19,744 bases of DNA from Burkholderiaceae bacterium. GTDB taxonomy: Bacteria > Pseudomonadota > Gammaproteobacteria > Burkholderiales > Burkholderiaceae_E. The notes under the pieces were generated by a model that was not told where the DNA came from, made no database searches, and worked only from the letters and a program-made list of their open reading frames with translations. Location: assembly GCA_019428955.1 (NCBI GenBank), contig JAHYJF010000033.1:1-19744 (forward strand). The letters are read 5' to 3'. A program made the translations under genes and the position numbers. The number at the start of each line of letters is the position of its first letter. Within the stretch, counting starts at the first letter, position 1. Below, in pieces: positions 1-7,700 of this stretch.

Positions 1-258
1 CCGGAGGTCGAACAAGAAATAGCGGCCCTCAAACCGGCCGCTCGTGTCGTAGCGCGCGCGATGCAGAAATACGGAATGCTTCTCGCTGACGGCGGGGACA
101 TCGCTCTAACCGCCGCAAGCGACAGGTTTACCAAACACAAGTGGAGCGAAGTCGGGTTCGGTCCGCGCGACCTCGCCACGCTGCGCGTGAGCGACTTCGA
201 GATGATCGAGGCTGGCGCCCGGATACCACTGACCTACGATTGCGTTCGCAATCCCTAG
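1..258 (+). CDS. C-terminal end of an unidentified protein (partial)
   Basis: The frame is open from the first base of the window and stops at 256-258, giving the last 85 residues of a longer protein. The ATG at 61 is internal, because the coding frame continues upstream of it without a stop. The tail contains the pattern ALxxYGMxLADGG followed by a DLATLRVSDFE segment. This resembles the end of a group of bacterial hypothetical proteins, probably exported, that carry a 'YGM..AD.G' and '..DFE' signature; I recall this pattern but cannot name a function. The gene converges on the oxidoreductase gene with only five bases between the stop codons. Confidence 0.6.
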   Translation, partial: PEVEQEIAALKPAARVVARAMQKYGMLLADGGDIALTAASDRFTKHKWSEVGFGPRDLATLRVSDFEMIEAGARIPLTYDCVRNP

Positions 259-263
259 GGCCC

Positions 264-1241
264 CTAACCCGGCACCACCACGACCTTCCCCTTCACCTGC
301 CGATTCGCGATCCGCTTGATCGCGTCGGCGGCACCGTCCAGCCCCACCGTCTCGCTGATTACCGGCTTGATCTTGCCCTGGGCGAACCAGGTTGCGAGGT
401 CGTGGAGGTTGGCAAGATGTTCTGCTGGATGGCGCCGGGTGGAGTCGCCCCAGTAGACGCCGATGATCGAGCGTTCCTTCAGGAGAGCCAGATTGAGCGG
501 CAGCTTGGGAATCTCGCCGGCCGCGAAGCCGATCACCAGGAAACGACCCCGCCAGGCGGTGGCGCGCAGTGCCGGCTCGCTGTAGGGTCCGCCCACCGGG
601 TCATAGACCACCTCGACGCCCTTCTTGTCGGTCAGTTCATCGACCCGCTTCTTGAGGTCTTCTTTCGAGTAATCGATCAGTTCGTCGGCGCCAACCTGTT
701 TCGCGAGCGCCAGCTTTTCGGGAGAAGACGCGGCCGCGATCACCCGCGCACCCATCGCCTTGGCGATCTCGACCGCAGACAACCCCACCCCGCCGGCCGC
801 ACCAAGCACCAGCACAGTCTCGCCAGCCTTCAGATGTGCGCAATCCTTGAGCGCGTGCAGCGAAGTGGCGAAGGTCAGCACCAGCGCAGCGCCTTGCTCG
901 AAGCTCATCCCGGGCAGCAGCGGCATCAGCCGGCTGACGTCGACCACGCATTCCTCGGCGAAGCCGCCGTGGCCGCTGGCGGCGATAACCCGGTCGCCCA
1001 CTACGAAGCCCTTTACCCCTTCGCCCAACGCCGAAATCTCGCCCGACAGTTCGGCCCCAGGGGAAAACGGGAATGCCGGCTTGACCTGGTAGAGACCCTG
1101 GACGATCAGCGCATCGGGGAAGTTCAGGGCCGCCGCGCGCACCCGCACCCTCACCTGCCCCGGACCAGGCTCGGGCACAGGGATGTCCTCGACGCGCAGG
1201 TTCTCGATCGGGCCAAAGGCGTGGCAGACAAGTGCTTTCAT
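264..1241 (-). CDS. NADPH:quinone oxidoreductase-like MDR family protein
   Basis: A 325-residue medium-chain dehydrogenase/reductase of the quinone oxidoreductase (QOR) branch. The N-terminal GroES-like fold (residues 1-120) has no cysteine/histidine set for catalytic zinc. The Rossmann part has the dinucleotide-binding loop AAGGVG (148-153) followed by a basic/serine stretch (AASSPEKL), which fits NADPH use. The family reduces quinones, enones or enoyl thioesters; the substrate here is unknown. The start is the ATG at 1241 because homologues begin MKALVC and a GGAGAG ribosome site sits about nine bases upstream; the open frame extends further but is not protein-like there. It is the last gene of the operon after the ligase (16-base gap), suggesting a role in acyl-CoA metabolism, perhaps as an enoyl reductase. 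Confidence 0.88.
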   Translation of the reverse strand: MKALVCHAFGPIENLRVEDIPVPEPGPGQVRVRVRAAALNFPDALIVQGLYQVKPAFPFSPGAELSGEISALGEGVKGFVVGDRVIAASGHGGFAEECVVDVSRLMPLLPGMSFEQGAALVLTFATSLHALKDCAHLKAGETVLVLGAAGGVGLSAVEIAKAMGARVIAAASSPEKLALAKQVGADELIDYSKEDLKKRVDELTDKKGVEVVYDPVGGPYSEPALRATAWRGRFLVIGFAAGEIPKLPLNLALLKERSIIGVYWGDSTRRHPAEHLANLHDLATWFAQGKIKPVISETVGLDGAADAIKRIANRQVKGKVVVVPG

Positions 1242-1257
1242 TGTTTCTCTCCAATAA

Positions 1258-2937
1258 TCACGGCGCGGCTGACCGCCCCATCTCCCTCTCCTGCAGCATC
1301 CGCCACTGCACCTTTCCGGCGCCCGACTTGGGGATGCTCTCGGCGAACTCGATGATCCTGGGCACCTTGTAGGCAGCCATGTTCTCACGCGCCCAGGCGA
1401 TGATGTCGTCGCCACTCACCTGCCCGACCTGACCGGCGCGCAACACGACGATGGCCTTGACGGTCTCGCCGCGCTTCTCGTCCAGCGCGGCGATTACGCA
1501 GGCCTCCTGGATCGCCGGGTGGTGGTAGAGCAGCGACTCGACTTCCGCCGGCCAGACCTTGTAGCCGGAGGCGTTGATCATGCGCTTCAAGCGGTCGACC
1601 ATGAAGAAGTAGCCGTCTTCGTCGATGGTGCCCAGGTCCCCGGTGCGCAGGAACCGCTTGCCCTCGATGGTTACGAAGCTCGACTTGGTCGCGGCCTCGT
1701 TGTTCCAGTAGCCGGTCATCACCTGCGGGCCATGCACGATGATTTCGCCGACTTCGCCGGGCGGCAGTTCCTTCATGCTATCTGGATCGACCACTCGTGA
1801 GTCGACATCGAACATCGGGATGCCGAGGCACTGTTTCTTGGGGTTCTGCGGCGGGTTGAGGTGGGTCGGCGCGATGGTTTCCGACATTCCGTAGCCCTCG
1901 TAATACGGCAGGCCAAGGAGGTCGTGCATGCGCTGGGCCACGGCCTCGGGCATCGCCGCGCCGCCACCGCTGATGCGCCTCACGCTCGAGAGGTCGTGGT
2001 GCTCGATATCGGGCTTGGCCAGCAGATCCATCACCATCGCCGCGATCATGTGCAGGCTGGTCACGCGGTGGCGTTCGATCATCTCGACCACCGCGGTGCG
2101 ATCCCAGCGCGGCAGCACCACCACGGTGGCGCCGATGTAGAGCGGCCCGCTCATGCTGCCCTGCATGGCGGTTACGTGGAAGAACGGCAGCGTGGCGAGG
2201 AACACTGCATCCTGCTGCGCGCCGAACCAGTTCATCGCGGCCAGCGTGTTGTACATCACGCTGCGGTGGGTGTGCATGCAGCCCTTGGGGAGCCCGGTGG
2301 TGCCGGAGGTGTATTGCAGCAGGCACAGGTCCGGGGGGCCGTTCTCGAGCGCTCCAGGCGTGAATCCTGCGGCCAGCGCGGCGCTCCAGAGGCTGACCCG
2401 CGGGTCGGCGAACGACTGGCGCGGTTCGGCGACAAATGCCGGCGGGACCGGGTTGTCTGCCGATGGTTCCGGAAGATAGTCGCTGTAGGCCGCCACGATC
2501 ACGCGCTCGAGCCCGCCCCCGAGCAGCGGCTCCCATTGCGGAAAGACTTCCTGCGCGACCAGCGCCACCTTTGCCCCGCTGTCGCTGACGAAGTGCTCCA
2601 GCTCGAGGGTCAGGTTCATCGGGTTGACCGGCACCACCACCGCATCGGCGCGCAGGATCGCGTAATAGCCGATCGCGAACTGCGGGCTGCTCTGCATGTC
2701 GAGCAGCACCCGGTCGCCGCGCCCCACCCCGCACTCGTGCTGGAGATAACCGGCGAGCCGTTCGGTTTCGGCCTGGAAACGCGCGTAACTGATCTGCGCG
2801 CCGTAGAAGATCAGGAACGGCTTGTCAGGATAGCGCAGCGCCGAGACCTCTACATTGCGGTAGAGATTGGTCTCGGGCAGCGTCAGGTGATGGCTCGGCA
2901 GGTGCGCGGGCCAGTGGGCGTAGTGGCGATCCGACAA
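1258..2937 (-). CDS. AMP-forming acyl-CoA synthetase / fatty-acid-CoA ligase
   Basis: A 559-residue ANL superfamily enzyme that adenylates a carboxylic acid with ATP and transfers it to coenzyme A. The core motifs are all present: P-loop YTSGTTGLPKG (209-219), A5 motif YGMSET (349-354), A7 TGD (432-434), hinge region GYKVWPAEVE (458-467), and the A10 lysine in PKSGAGK (Lys542). It therefore looks catalytically intact. The chain-length preference cannot be read from the sequence. The start is a TTG codon at 2937 preceded by GAGGGA about eight bases upstream, with no better ATG nearby. It lies 43 bases after the acyl-CoA dehydrogenase and 16 bases before the oxidoreductase, in one transcriptional unit. 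Confidence 0.92.
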   Translation of the reverse strand: MSDRHYAHWPAHLPSHHLTLPETNLYRNVEVSALRYPDKPFLIFYGAQISYARFQAETERLAGYLQHECGVGRGDRVLLDMQSSPQFAIGYYAILRADAVVVPVNPMNLTLELEHFVSDSGAKVALVAQEVFPQWEPLLGGGLERVIVAAYSDYLPEPSADNPVPPAFVAEPRQSFADPRVSLWSAALAAGFTPGALENGPPDLCLLQYTSGTTGLPKGCMHTHRSVMYNTLAAMNWFGAQQDAVFLATLPFFHVTAMQGSMSGPLYIGATVVVLPRWDRTAVVEMIERHRVTSLHMIAAMVMDLLAKPDIEHHDLSSVRRISGGGAAMPEAVAQRMHDLLGLPYYEGYGMSETIAPTHLNPPQNPKKQCLGIPMFDVDSRVVDPDSMKELPPGEVGEIIVHGPQVMTGYWNNEAATKSSFVTIEGKRFLRTGDLGTIDEDGYFFMVDRLKRMINASGYKVWPAEVESLLYHHPAIQEACVIAALDEKRGETVKAIVVLRAGQVGQVSGDDIIAWARENMAAYKVPRIIEFAESIPKSGAGKVQWRMLQEREMGRSAAP

Positions 2938-2980
2938 GTTTCTTCCCTCAGTTTTCGGCAGGCGCGCTCGGGGTCTCAGC

Positions 2981-4204
<1,224 letters not shown>

Positions 4205-4247
4205 TGTTGCTGCCCTCCTGGCGTTGCTGATTTTCGGATTATGGCGG

Positions 4248-4720
4248 TTACGGATAGTCGAAGGATATCCGCAGATTGCTGATCGCGCTTGATAGAGCCG
4301 ACGCTTGCATCAAGGAAGCGTAGAAAGCTCGACCGAGCTTGGGCGCCGCACGATCATAGACAACGACTGCCTTACGATCGTTGAGGTGTCGCGAGACAAA
4401 AAGGATGCCGTCGACATTCTGCGGATGGCGATAAACCGCCATCGACCAGAGCTGCGGCAGTCGATACGGTGTTATGGTCGAGAGTGATCCATCGCCTCCC
4501 AACACCTTCAATGAAGTGCCAGTCAGGTCTGCCAGCAATAGCAGGTTCCAAAACGGCTCCCCTTCGCGCGCGAACGATCGTCGAAACGGTTGCTCGCCGA
4601 TTTGCCGAAAAATGGTTCACCAGCGTAGCGGCGGGTAACCCGGCAAATGTCGGCAACCGCAACATTCCGTGTCACCAGATCAATGCTGTTGAGCTTAGGG
4701 GGCGGAGGACCAAGCCGCAT
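4248..4720 (-). pseudogene. RES-domain toxin, internally deleted and frameshifted
   Basis: Two frames together resemble a RES-domain (NAD+-degrading) toxin. The N-terminal frame (4720-4523) begins MRLGPPPPKL and reaches FFGKSASNRFDD and FGTCYC, matching the family's start and its 'NRFD...YGVLYL' region. The C-terminal frame (about 4543-4248) starts LLLADLTGTSLKVLGG and runs through QLWSMAVYRHP and DGILFVSRH, the conserved RES end. The roughly 45 residues normally between these parts, which carry the catalytic glutamate (A-x-x-E-T type), are missing, and the frames differ by one base. It lies six bases after the stop of the antitoxin gene, the usual antitoxin-toxin order. An inactivated toxin is the simplest reading. 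Confidence 0.8.
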
Positions 4721-4726
4721 CGCGGC

Positions 4727-5362
4727 TCATCTCTGGGCAAAACCCTCAGCCGCGACCTTGGTTGCCGCGAAATTTCCCTTAGCCAAAGCCTCCAATGGCG
4801 TCAAGCCACCTAAGGACCCCTTCGGGGTACTCATGAACTGGAGCTTCGTGGCGCCAGGCAGATCACCCAGCAGTTTGCTTACGGCTTCGAGATGCCTGCG
4901 GTCATACCTCGATTCTGCGAAAAAAGCGGGATAGTAGCGTGAGCCCTGCAACTCCACGAAAAACACCCGGCCCGACTTCAAGGCTTTGCTCAGTGCCTGC
5001 CTGGTCCAACCCATCCTTGCAGCAAATCCAGCCGGCTTCATGAGAGCGTGCGCCTCGATCAAGGTCTTCAGATGTCGGCTGCTCTTTCGCGTCGCCGCGT
5101 CAGCCGTCCGATTCGCTTCTCGCTCCTGGAGCGTCCCGCGAATCTCCTCGAATTGTCGACCGAGGGTGGCGATCTGTCGCGCCAGATCACTCACTTCCGT
5201 CATAGGACGATCGGCCGCCGCTAACTGCTCAAGGAAGACTCGGCGCGGCAGCTTCTTGACCTTTGCTGCTGAGTGTTGCATGACGTCGAGAGACCACAGA
5301 AATTCCTGAACTGGTCCGTTTGCAGGCTTCCTGGCAGGCTGTCGATTGGCTGGGGCAGTCAT
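4727..5362 (-). CDS. Antitoxin of a RES-type TA module (Xre/MbcA/ParS-like)
   Basis: A 211-residue protein with a predicted DNA-binding middle (residues about 108-150: KPAGFAARMGWTRQALSKAL, then FVELQGSRYYPAFFAES) and a C-terminal end SLGGLTPLEALAKG (183-196) typical of the toxin-binding tail in Xre/MbcA/ParS antitoxins that partner RES toxins. Residues 55-85 may form a coiled coil. It sits directly upstream of the RES remnant on the same strand. The start ATG at 5362 has GGAG about 12 bases upstream. The frame is intact, so the antitoxin outlives its toxin. The family assignment rests on the tail and on the neighbour; no homology search was possible. Confidence 0.75.
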   Translation of the reverse strand: MTAPANRQPARKPANGPVQEFLWSLDVMQHSAAKVKKLPRRVFLEQLAAADRPMTEVSDLARQIATLGRQFEEIRGTLQEREANRTADAATRKSSRHLKTLIEAHALMKPAGFAARMGWTRQALSKALKSGRVFFVELQGSRYYPAFFAESRYDRRHLEAVSKLLGDLPGATKLQFMSTPKGSLGGLTPLEALAKGNFAATKVAAEGFAQR

Positions 5363-5381
5363 GGTTTCAATTTCTCCGGAA

Positions 5382-5411
5382 TGCTAAGTCCATGCTACGA
5401 CTGTATGTCAA
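5382..5411 (-). promoter_or_regulatory. Candidate promoter of the RES antitoxin gene
   Basis: Reading the minus strand, a perfect -35 box TTGACA (5411-5406) is followed after 18 bases by a weak -10 box TTAGCA (5387-5382), about 20 bases before the antitoxin start. Confidence 0.4.
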
Positions 5412-5469
5412 CCATGTCCACCAATGGAGACCTTGCCAGGGGCAGATTCTTGCAGGGGCACGTCTGTGA

Positions 5470-5491
5470 AGCGGCACATCAGCGGCACATC
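5470..5491. repeat. Perfect tandem duplication of an 11-base unit
   Basis: AGCGGCACATC occurs twice head to tail (5470-5480 and 5481-5491) in the intergenic space between the divergent RES antitoxin and higBA remnant. It could be an operator or just a slippage product. The rest of 5363-5541 holds the two candidate promoters and no gene I can support. Confidence 0.6.
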
Positions 5492-5509
5492 TGTGCAAAC
5501 TTTGGCAAG

Positions 5510-5536
5510 TTGCGTTGTATCGCCACGCGATATACT
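5510..5536 (+). promoter_or_regulatory. Candidate promoter of the higBA remnant
   Basis: TTGCGT (5510-5515) and TATACT (5531-5536) are 15 bases apart, just before the higB remnant starts. The spacing is short, but the -10 box is close to consensus. It is the likely promoter of the original higBA operon. Confidence 0.4.
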
Positions 5537-5541
5537 GTAAG

Positions 5542-5646
5542 CTGACGATCCAGTCCTTAAAATGCAGCGACACCGAAGCCCTGCACCAGCGGCGCCGAGT
5601 GGCGCGCTGAGTGACCATCAAGGCGGCGGCGCCGCGCAAGCTGGAT
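5542..5646 (+). pseudogene. higB: higB toxin stub (5' third only)
   Basis: From a CTG at 5542 the frame reads TIQSLKCSDTEALHQRRRVAR, a TGA stop at 5608-5610, then VTIKAAAPRKLDE. This follows the start of HigB/RelE-type toxins ('..IQSFKCxDTEALxxxRRVARFVNIxxxALRKLD'), with the TGA where a phenylalanine codon is expected. The other two thirds of the toxin (the LRVPPGNRLEAL and INDQWR region) are absent, and the higA antitoxin begins immediately. The toxin has thus been lost by a deletion fused to higA, plus a nonsense change and loss of the start codon. Recognition is by memory of the family pattern. Confidence 0.72.
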
Positions 5647-5965
5647 GAAAATGACGAAGAAACTGCCCCCCATTCACCCCGGCGAACAACTGCGGGAGGA
5701 GTTCATGATTCCGCTGGGGCTTTCCAGCAATGCGCTGGCGCGCGCGCTGAACGTGACACCAGCGCGCATTAACGAGATCGTGCGCGAGCGGCGCCGCATC
5801 ACCGCAGATACCGCGCTGCGTCTGGCAAGGTTCTTCAATTCCTCGCCCCAGTTCTGGCTAAACCTGCAAAACAGCTACGACGTCCAGTGTGCGCAGGACG
5901 CGGCGGGTCCGGCCATTGCCCGCATCCGCCCGTGGCAGGGGGCGATCGAGAATAGGGTGGCCTGA
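5645..5965 (+). CDS. higA: HigA family antitoxin (VapI-like XRE)
   Basis: A 106-residue HigA/VapI antitoxin and transcriptional repressor. It has the family opening PPIHPGEQLREEF (8-20), the HTH with LGLSSNALARALNVTPARI and the signature RRRITADTALRLARFF, then PQFWLNLQNSYD. It normally neutralises HigB and represses its own operon. Here its HigB is a stub, so it is an orphan, though it could still bind operators or cross-neutralise a homologous toxin. Either the ATG at 5645 or the one at 5651 may be used; no strong ribosome site is visible, as expected if the deletion removed the end of higB. Confidence 0.93.
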   Translation: MKMTKKLPPIHPGEQLREEFMIPLGLSSNALARALNVTPARINEIVRERRRITADTALRLARFFNSSPQFWLNLQNSYDVQCAQDAAGPAIARIRPWQGAIENRVA

Positions 5966-6029
5966 AGTCCCTGGCCTGTCGAGGTCAGTCGCAAGGCGCC
6001 CAAAGACTATCTGAATCGAGGTGACGCTG

Positions 6030-6359
6030 ATGCCGACTATTGATAAATACGAACTTGAGATTCTCGGTTCTTATGAGAAGGAGAAGCTCAAGTCCATTGC
6101 CACCAAGAGCGAACTCGCGAAGTTGAAGGCTGCTGCTCGTGCCACCGCGATCAAGGATCGTCGCGTCAACATCAGGCTATCTTCCGGTGACCTGAGCGAC
6201 ATTCAGGTCAAGGCAATGGAACAAGGCGTTCCCTATCAGACCCTGATCGCAAGTGTGCTTCACCGCTACGTCACCGGGCGCCTATCGGAGCGATCGGAGG
6301 TGGTCGACGCTCCATCTCGTGGCCGATCAGCTAAACCACGCGACAGGTCGAAGGACTGA
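6030..6359 (+). CDS. CopG family antitoxin (ribbon-helix-helix), orphan
   Basis: A 109-residue protein with the pattern of CopG-type antitoxins (COG5304-like): DKYELEILGSYEKEKLKS at the start, then AAARATAIKDRRVNIRLSSGDLSDIQ and GVPYQTLIASVLHRYVTGRL, which form the ribbon-helix-helix DNA-binding fold. The ATG at 6030 follows GAGGTG at a good distance; a GTG at 6021 is an alternative. Relatives normally stop shortly after YVTGRL, whereas this one runs on for some 24 polar residues (SERSEVVDAPSRGRSAKP...), which may be read-through of junction DNA. No toxin gene is recognisable in the 64 bases upstream or downstream, so it is orphaned. Confidence 0.82.
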   Translation: MPTIDKYELEILGSYEKEKLKSIATKSELAKLKAAARATAIKDRRVNIRLSSGDLSDIQVKAMEQGVPYQTLIASVLHRYVTGRLSERSEVVDAPSRGRSAKPRDRSKD

Positions 6360-6451
6360 CGATCAACACCGAATTCCGCCACGTGACGCAGCCGGGCGCC
6401 AACATCTTCCTGGAACTGGGTTTTGCACCGGACGAGGCCAAGCGTCTGCAG
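6359..6451 (+). pseudogene. N-terminal fragment of an XRE antitoxin (COG5606/HigA2-like)
   Basis: The frame starting at 6359 reads TINTEFRHVTQPGANIFLELG and then FAPDEAKRLQ, matching the opening of XRE antitoxins that pair with Gp49-like HigB2 toxins ('xTEFRHVTPAGGNIFADLGFxPDEAxxL'). The HTH domain that should follow is absent, no start codon precedes it, and it abuts the stop of the CopG antitoxin at one side and a different antitoxin fragment at the other. Confidence 0.7.
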
Positions 6452-6462
6452 TGCATGGTCAT

Positions 6463-6627
6463 CGGCCGATCACGGCCGATACCGCGCTGCGCCTGGGGCT
6501 GTTCTTCGGGATGGAGCCGCGTTTCTGGATGAACCTGCAAGCCGAGTACGACATCCGGACGGTGACGCGCAATCAGTCGGACAGAATCGCCCCTCGCATC
6601 CGGGTCTTCGACCGCACCGCCGCGTGA
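6463..6627 (+). pseudogene. C-terminal fragment of a second HigA-type antitoxin
   Basis: In a frame different from the preceding fragment, RPITADTALRLGLFFGMEP and RFWMNLQAEYDIRTVTRNQS match the last half of HigA/VapI proteins, parallel to RRRITADTALRLARFF in the intact higA upstream but clearly diverged from it. The N-terminal HTH half is missing. The join to the XRE fragment lies at 6452-6470, at the perfect palindrome ATCGGCCGAT (6461-6470). Confidence 0.78.
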
Positions 6628-6701
6628 TTGCGCGGCGTGTTAGCGGCTGTAGGTTTCCCGATCGTAGGTGGCTTTCATGGCGCCAAAATGAGGATCAAAC
6701 C

Positions 6702-6905
6702 ATGATCAATTCCATGACCTACAAGTGCTATACGGCGAGCATGGTCTTCGACGCGGAAGACAAGATCGTTGTTGGGCGTGTCCTCGACATCGACGACATC
6801 ATCTCCTTCCACGGCGAGTCGGTATCGGAGTTTGAAGCCAACTTCCACGCGGCCATTGATGACTATCTGGCCGCGGCCGCGGCCGAGGGACCTAGATTCC
6901 GATGA
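6702..6905 (+). CDS. hicB: HicB-like antitoxin, truncated
   Basis: A 67-residue protein matching the N-terminal HicB domain: MTYKCYTASMVFDAEDKIVV, GRVLDIDDIISFHGESVSEFE and FHAAIDDYL are the classic start of HicB antitoxins (partial RNase-H-like fold). Normal relatives continue for about 40 residues with a GKFxxRxP stretch and a ribbon-helix-helix DNA-binding domain; here the match ends at DYL, followed by AAAAAEGPRFR and a stop. ATG at 6702 has a good ribosome site (GAGG, about nine bases upstream). No hicA toxin gene lies in the 74 bases upstream. It may still be translated but should not bind operator DNA. The last 14 bases overlap the end of the opposite RHH gene. Confidence 0.8.
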   Translation: MINSMTYKCYTASMVFDAEDKIVVGRVLDIDDIISFHGESVSEFEANFHAAIDDYLAAAAAEGPRFR

Positions 6906-7122
6906 TCTCGTTGAGGCCTTCCTCGGCAAGCGTTTTTTCAAACGCCGGGTCGAGCTTTGCGCACTCTGATGCCAGGCGGCCGCGCTCCATGCGCGCCAGC
7001 TTCTCGCTCACTGCAGCCTGGATCGCGCGACTACGATTGGGGAAGAGGCTCTTTGCGACCAAACTGTCAACGCGAATCAGCGTCTCCTGGTCCAGGGTAA
7101 TCGCTATCTTTACGCTACTCAT
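6892..7122 (-). CDS. Ribbon-helix-helix antitoxin, truncated and without toxin
   Basis: A 76-residue CopG/MazE-like RHH protein: MSSVKIAITLDQETLIRVDS, then PNRSRAIQAAVSEKLARMER and a charged tail CAKLDPAFEKTLAEEGLN. This is the pattern of antitoxins encoded upstream of MazF/PemK-type toxins. Relatives usually end with a short acidic/aromatic tail (such as ..WPEY) that contacts the toxin; here it ends NEIIGI instead. The expected toxin gene downstream is absent: the next DNA is the end of the truncated hicB. ATG at 7122 follows AAGGGTGG; a start at 7143 is also open but less likely. Confidence 0.8.
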   Translation of the reverse strand: MSSVKIAITLDQETLIRVDSLVAKSLFPNRSRAIQAAVSEKLARMERGRLASECAKLDPAFEKTLAEEGLNEIIGI

Positions 7123-7169
7123 ATTCCACCCTTGGTATGACAATTAATCGTACTACGGTCTCGCGCCCA

Positions 7170-7304
7170 GCGAATGTGCTCGAATTGTCGACCCGGGGTG
7201 GCAATTTGTCGCGCCAGATGGCTCACTTCCGCCATAGGACGATTGGCCCGCGCAAACTGCGCAAGGAACACTCGGCGCCGCAGCTTCTTGACCCCTGCTG
7301 CGGA
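7170..7304 (-). pseudogene. Partial second copy of the RES antitoxin gene
   Basis: The minus-strand frame here reads SAAGVKKLRRRVFLAQFARA and NRPMAEVSHLARQIATPGRQ, then FEHIR. It aligns without gaps to residues 31-75 of the antitoxin encoded at 4727-5362 (SAAKVKKLPRRVFLEQLAAA...), with about 35 of 45 residues identical by eye. The DNA similarity also runs through this stretch. Flanking sequence does not match, so only this 135-base core was kept. The enclosing open frame (7409-7119) overlaps the start of the RHH antitoxin by four bases but is not convincing as a gene outside the core. Confidence 0.75.
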
Positions 7305-7398
7305 AACGCCTGACGCCGACTTCGGGGCCGATCTTTGCGATTCAGTTCGCGCACGTACGCACCGCTGACAGGTCGAGCATGTCGGTTTGCTTCCACAC

Positions 7399-7440
7399 TT
7401 GCCTGCCATCGTGATAGCATGTATCTACACGTATCCACAA
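7399..7440 (+). promoter_or_regulatory. Candidate vapBC promoter and operator
   Basis: TTGCCT (7399-7404) and TATCTA (7422-7427) are separated by 17 bases. Overlapping and following the -10 box is a near-perfect 10-base direct repeat, GTATCTACAC (7421-7430) then GTATCCACAA (7431-7440), one helical turn apart, just upstream of vapB. It is a plausible binding site for VapB in autoregulation (inference). Confidence 0.5.
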
Positions 7441-7451
7441 ACGAGATAGTC

Positions 7452-7700
7452 ATGAGGCTGCAACTGGCGAAATGGGGCAACAGTCTGGCAGTTCGTCTGC
7501 CGGTGGAATGCACTCGCGCTGCCGGATTACGCGAGGGCGATACCGTTGAGGCGGAAGTGACGCCGCTTGGCGAGATCAAGCTGACACCGGACCAACCGTT
7601 CGACAAGGCGGCATTCATCAAGCGCCTGCGCAAGCTGCGGGCGACCATGCCGCTGACGACGACGAGCGTTCAGATGATGCGCCAGAAGGATCGATATTGA
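7452..7700 (+). CDS. vapB: VapB-type antitoxin (AbrB/MazE fold)
   Basis: An 82-residue antitoxin. The N-terminal part MRLQLAKWGNSLAVRLP followed by GLREGDTVEAEV is the swapped-hairpin AbrB/MazE DNA-binding domain; the remaining tail (from about residue 45, PDQPFDKAAFIKRLRKLRA) would wrap around the toxin. The ATG at 7452 is chosen because the domain starts there and the longer open frame upstream is not protein-like and covers the promoter. Its stop TGA overlaps the vapC start (TGATG), indicating translational coupling. Confidence 0.9.
   Translation: MRLQLAKWGNSLAVRLPVECTRAAGLREGDTVEAEVTPLGEIKLTPDQPFDKAAFIKRLRKLRATMPLTTTSVQMMRQKDRY

Noticed and set aside
141..1355. A 404-residue plus-strand frame
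   Set aside because: Shadow of the quinone oxidoreductase gene; no domain and no ribosome site.
4372..4665. A third minus-strand frame within the RES remnant
   Set aside because: It shows no RES motifs; the other two minus-strand frames account for the conserved blocks.
5273..5545. A 90-residue plus-strand ORF before the higBA remnant
   Set aside because: It overlaps the antitoxin start and its promoter and has no protein-like pattern.
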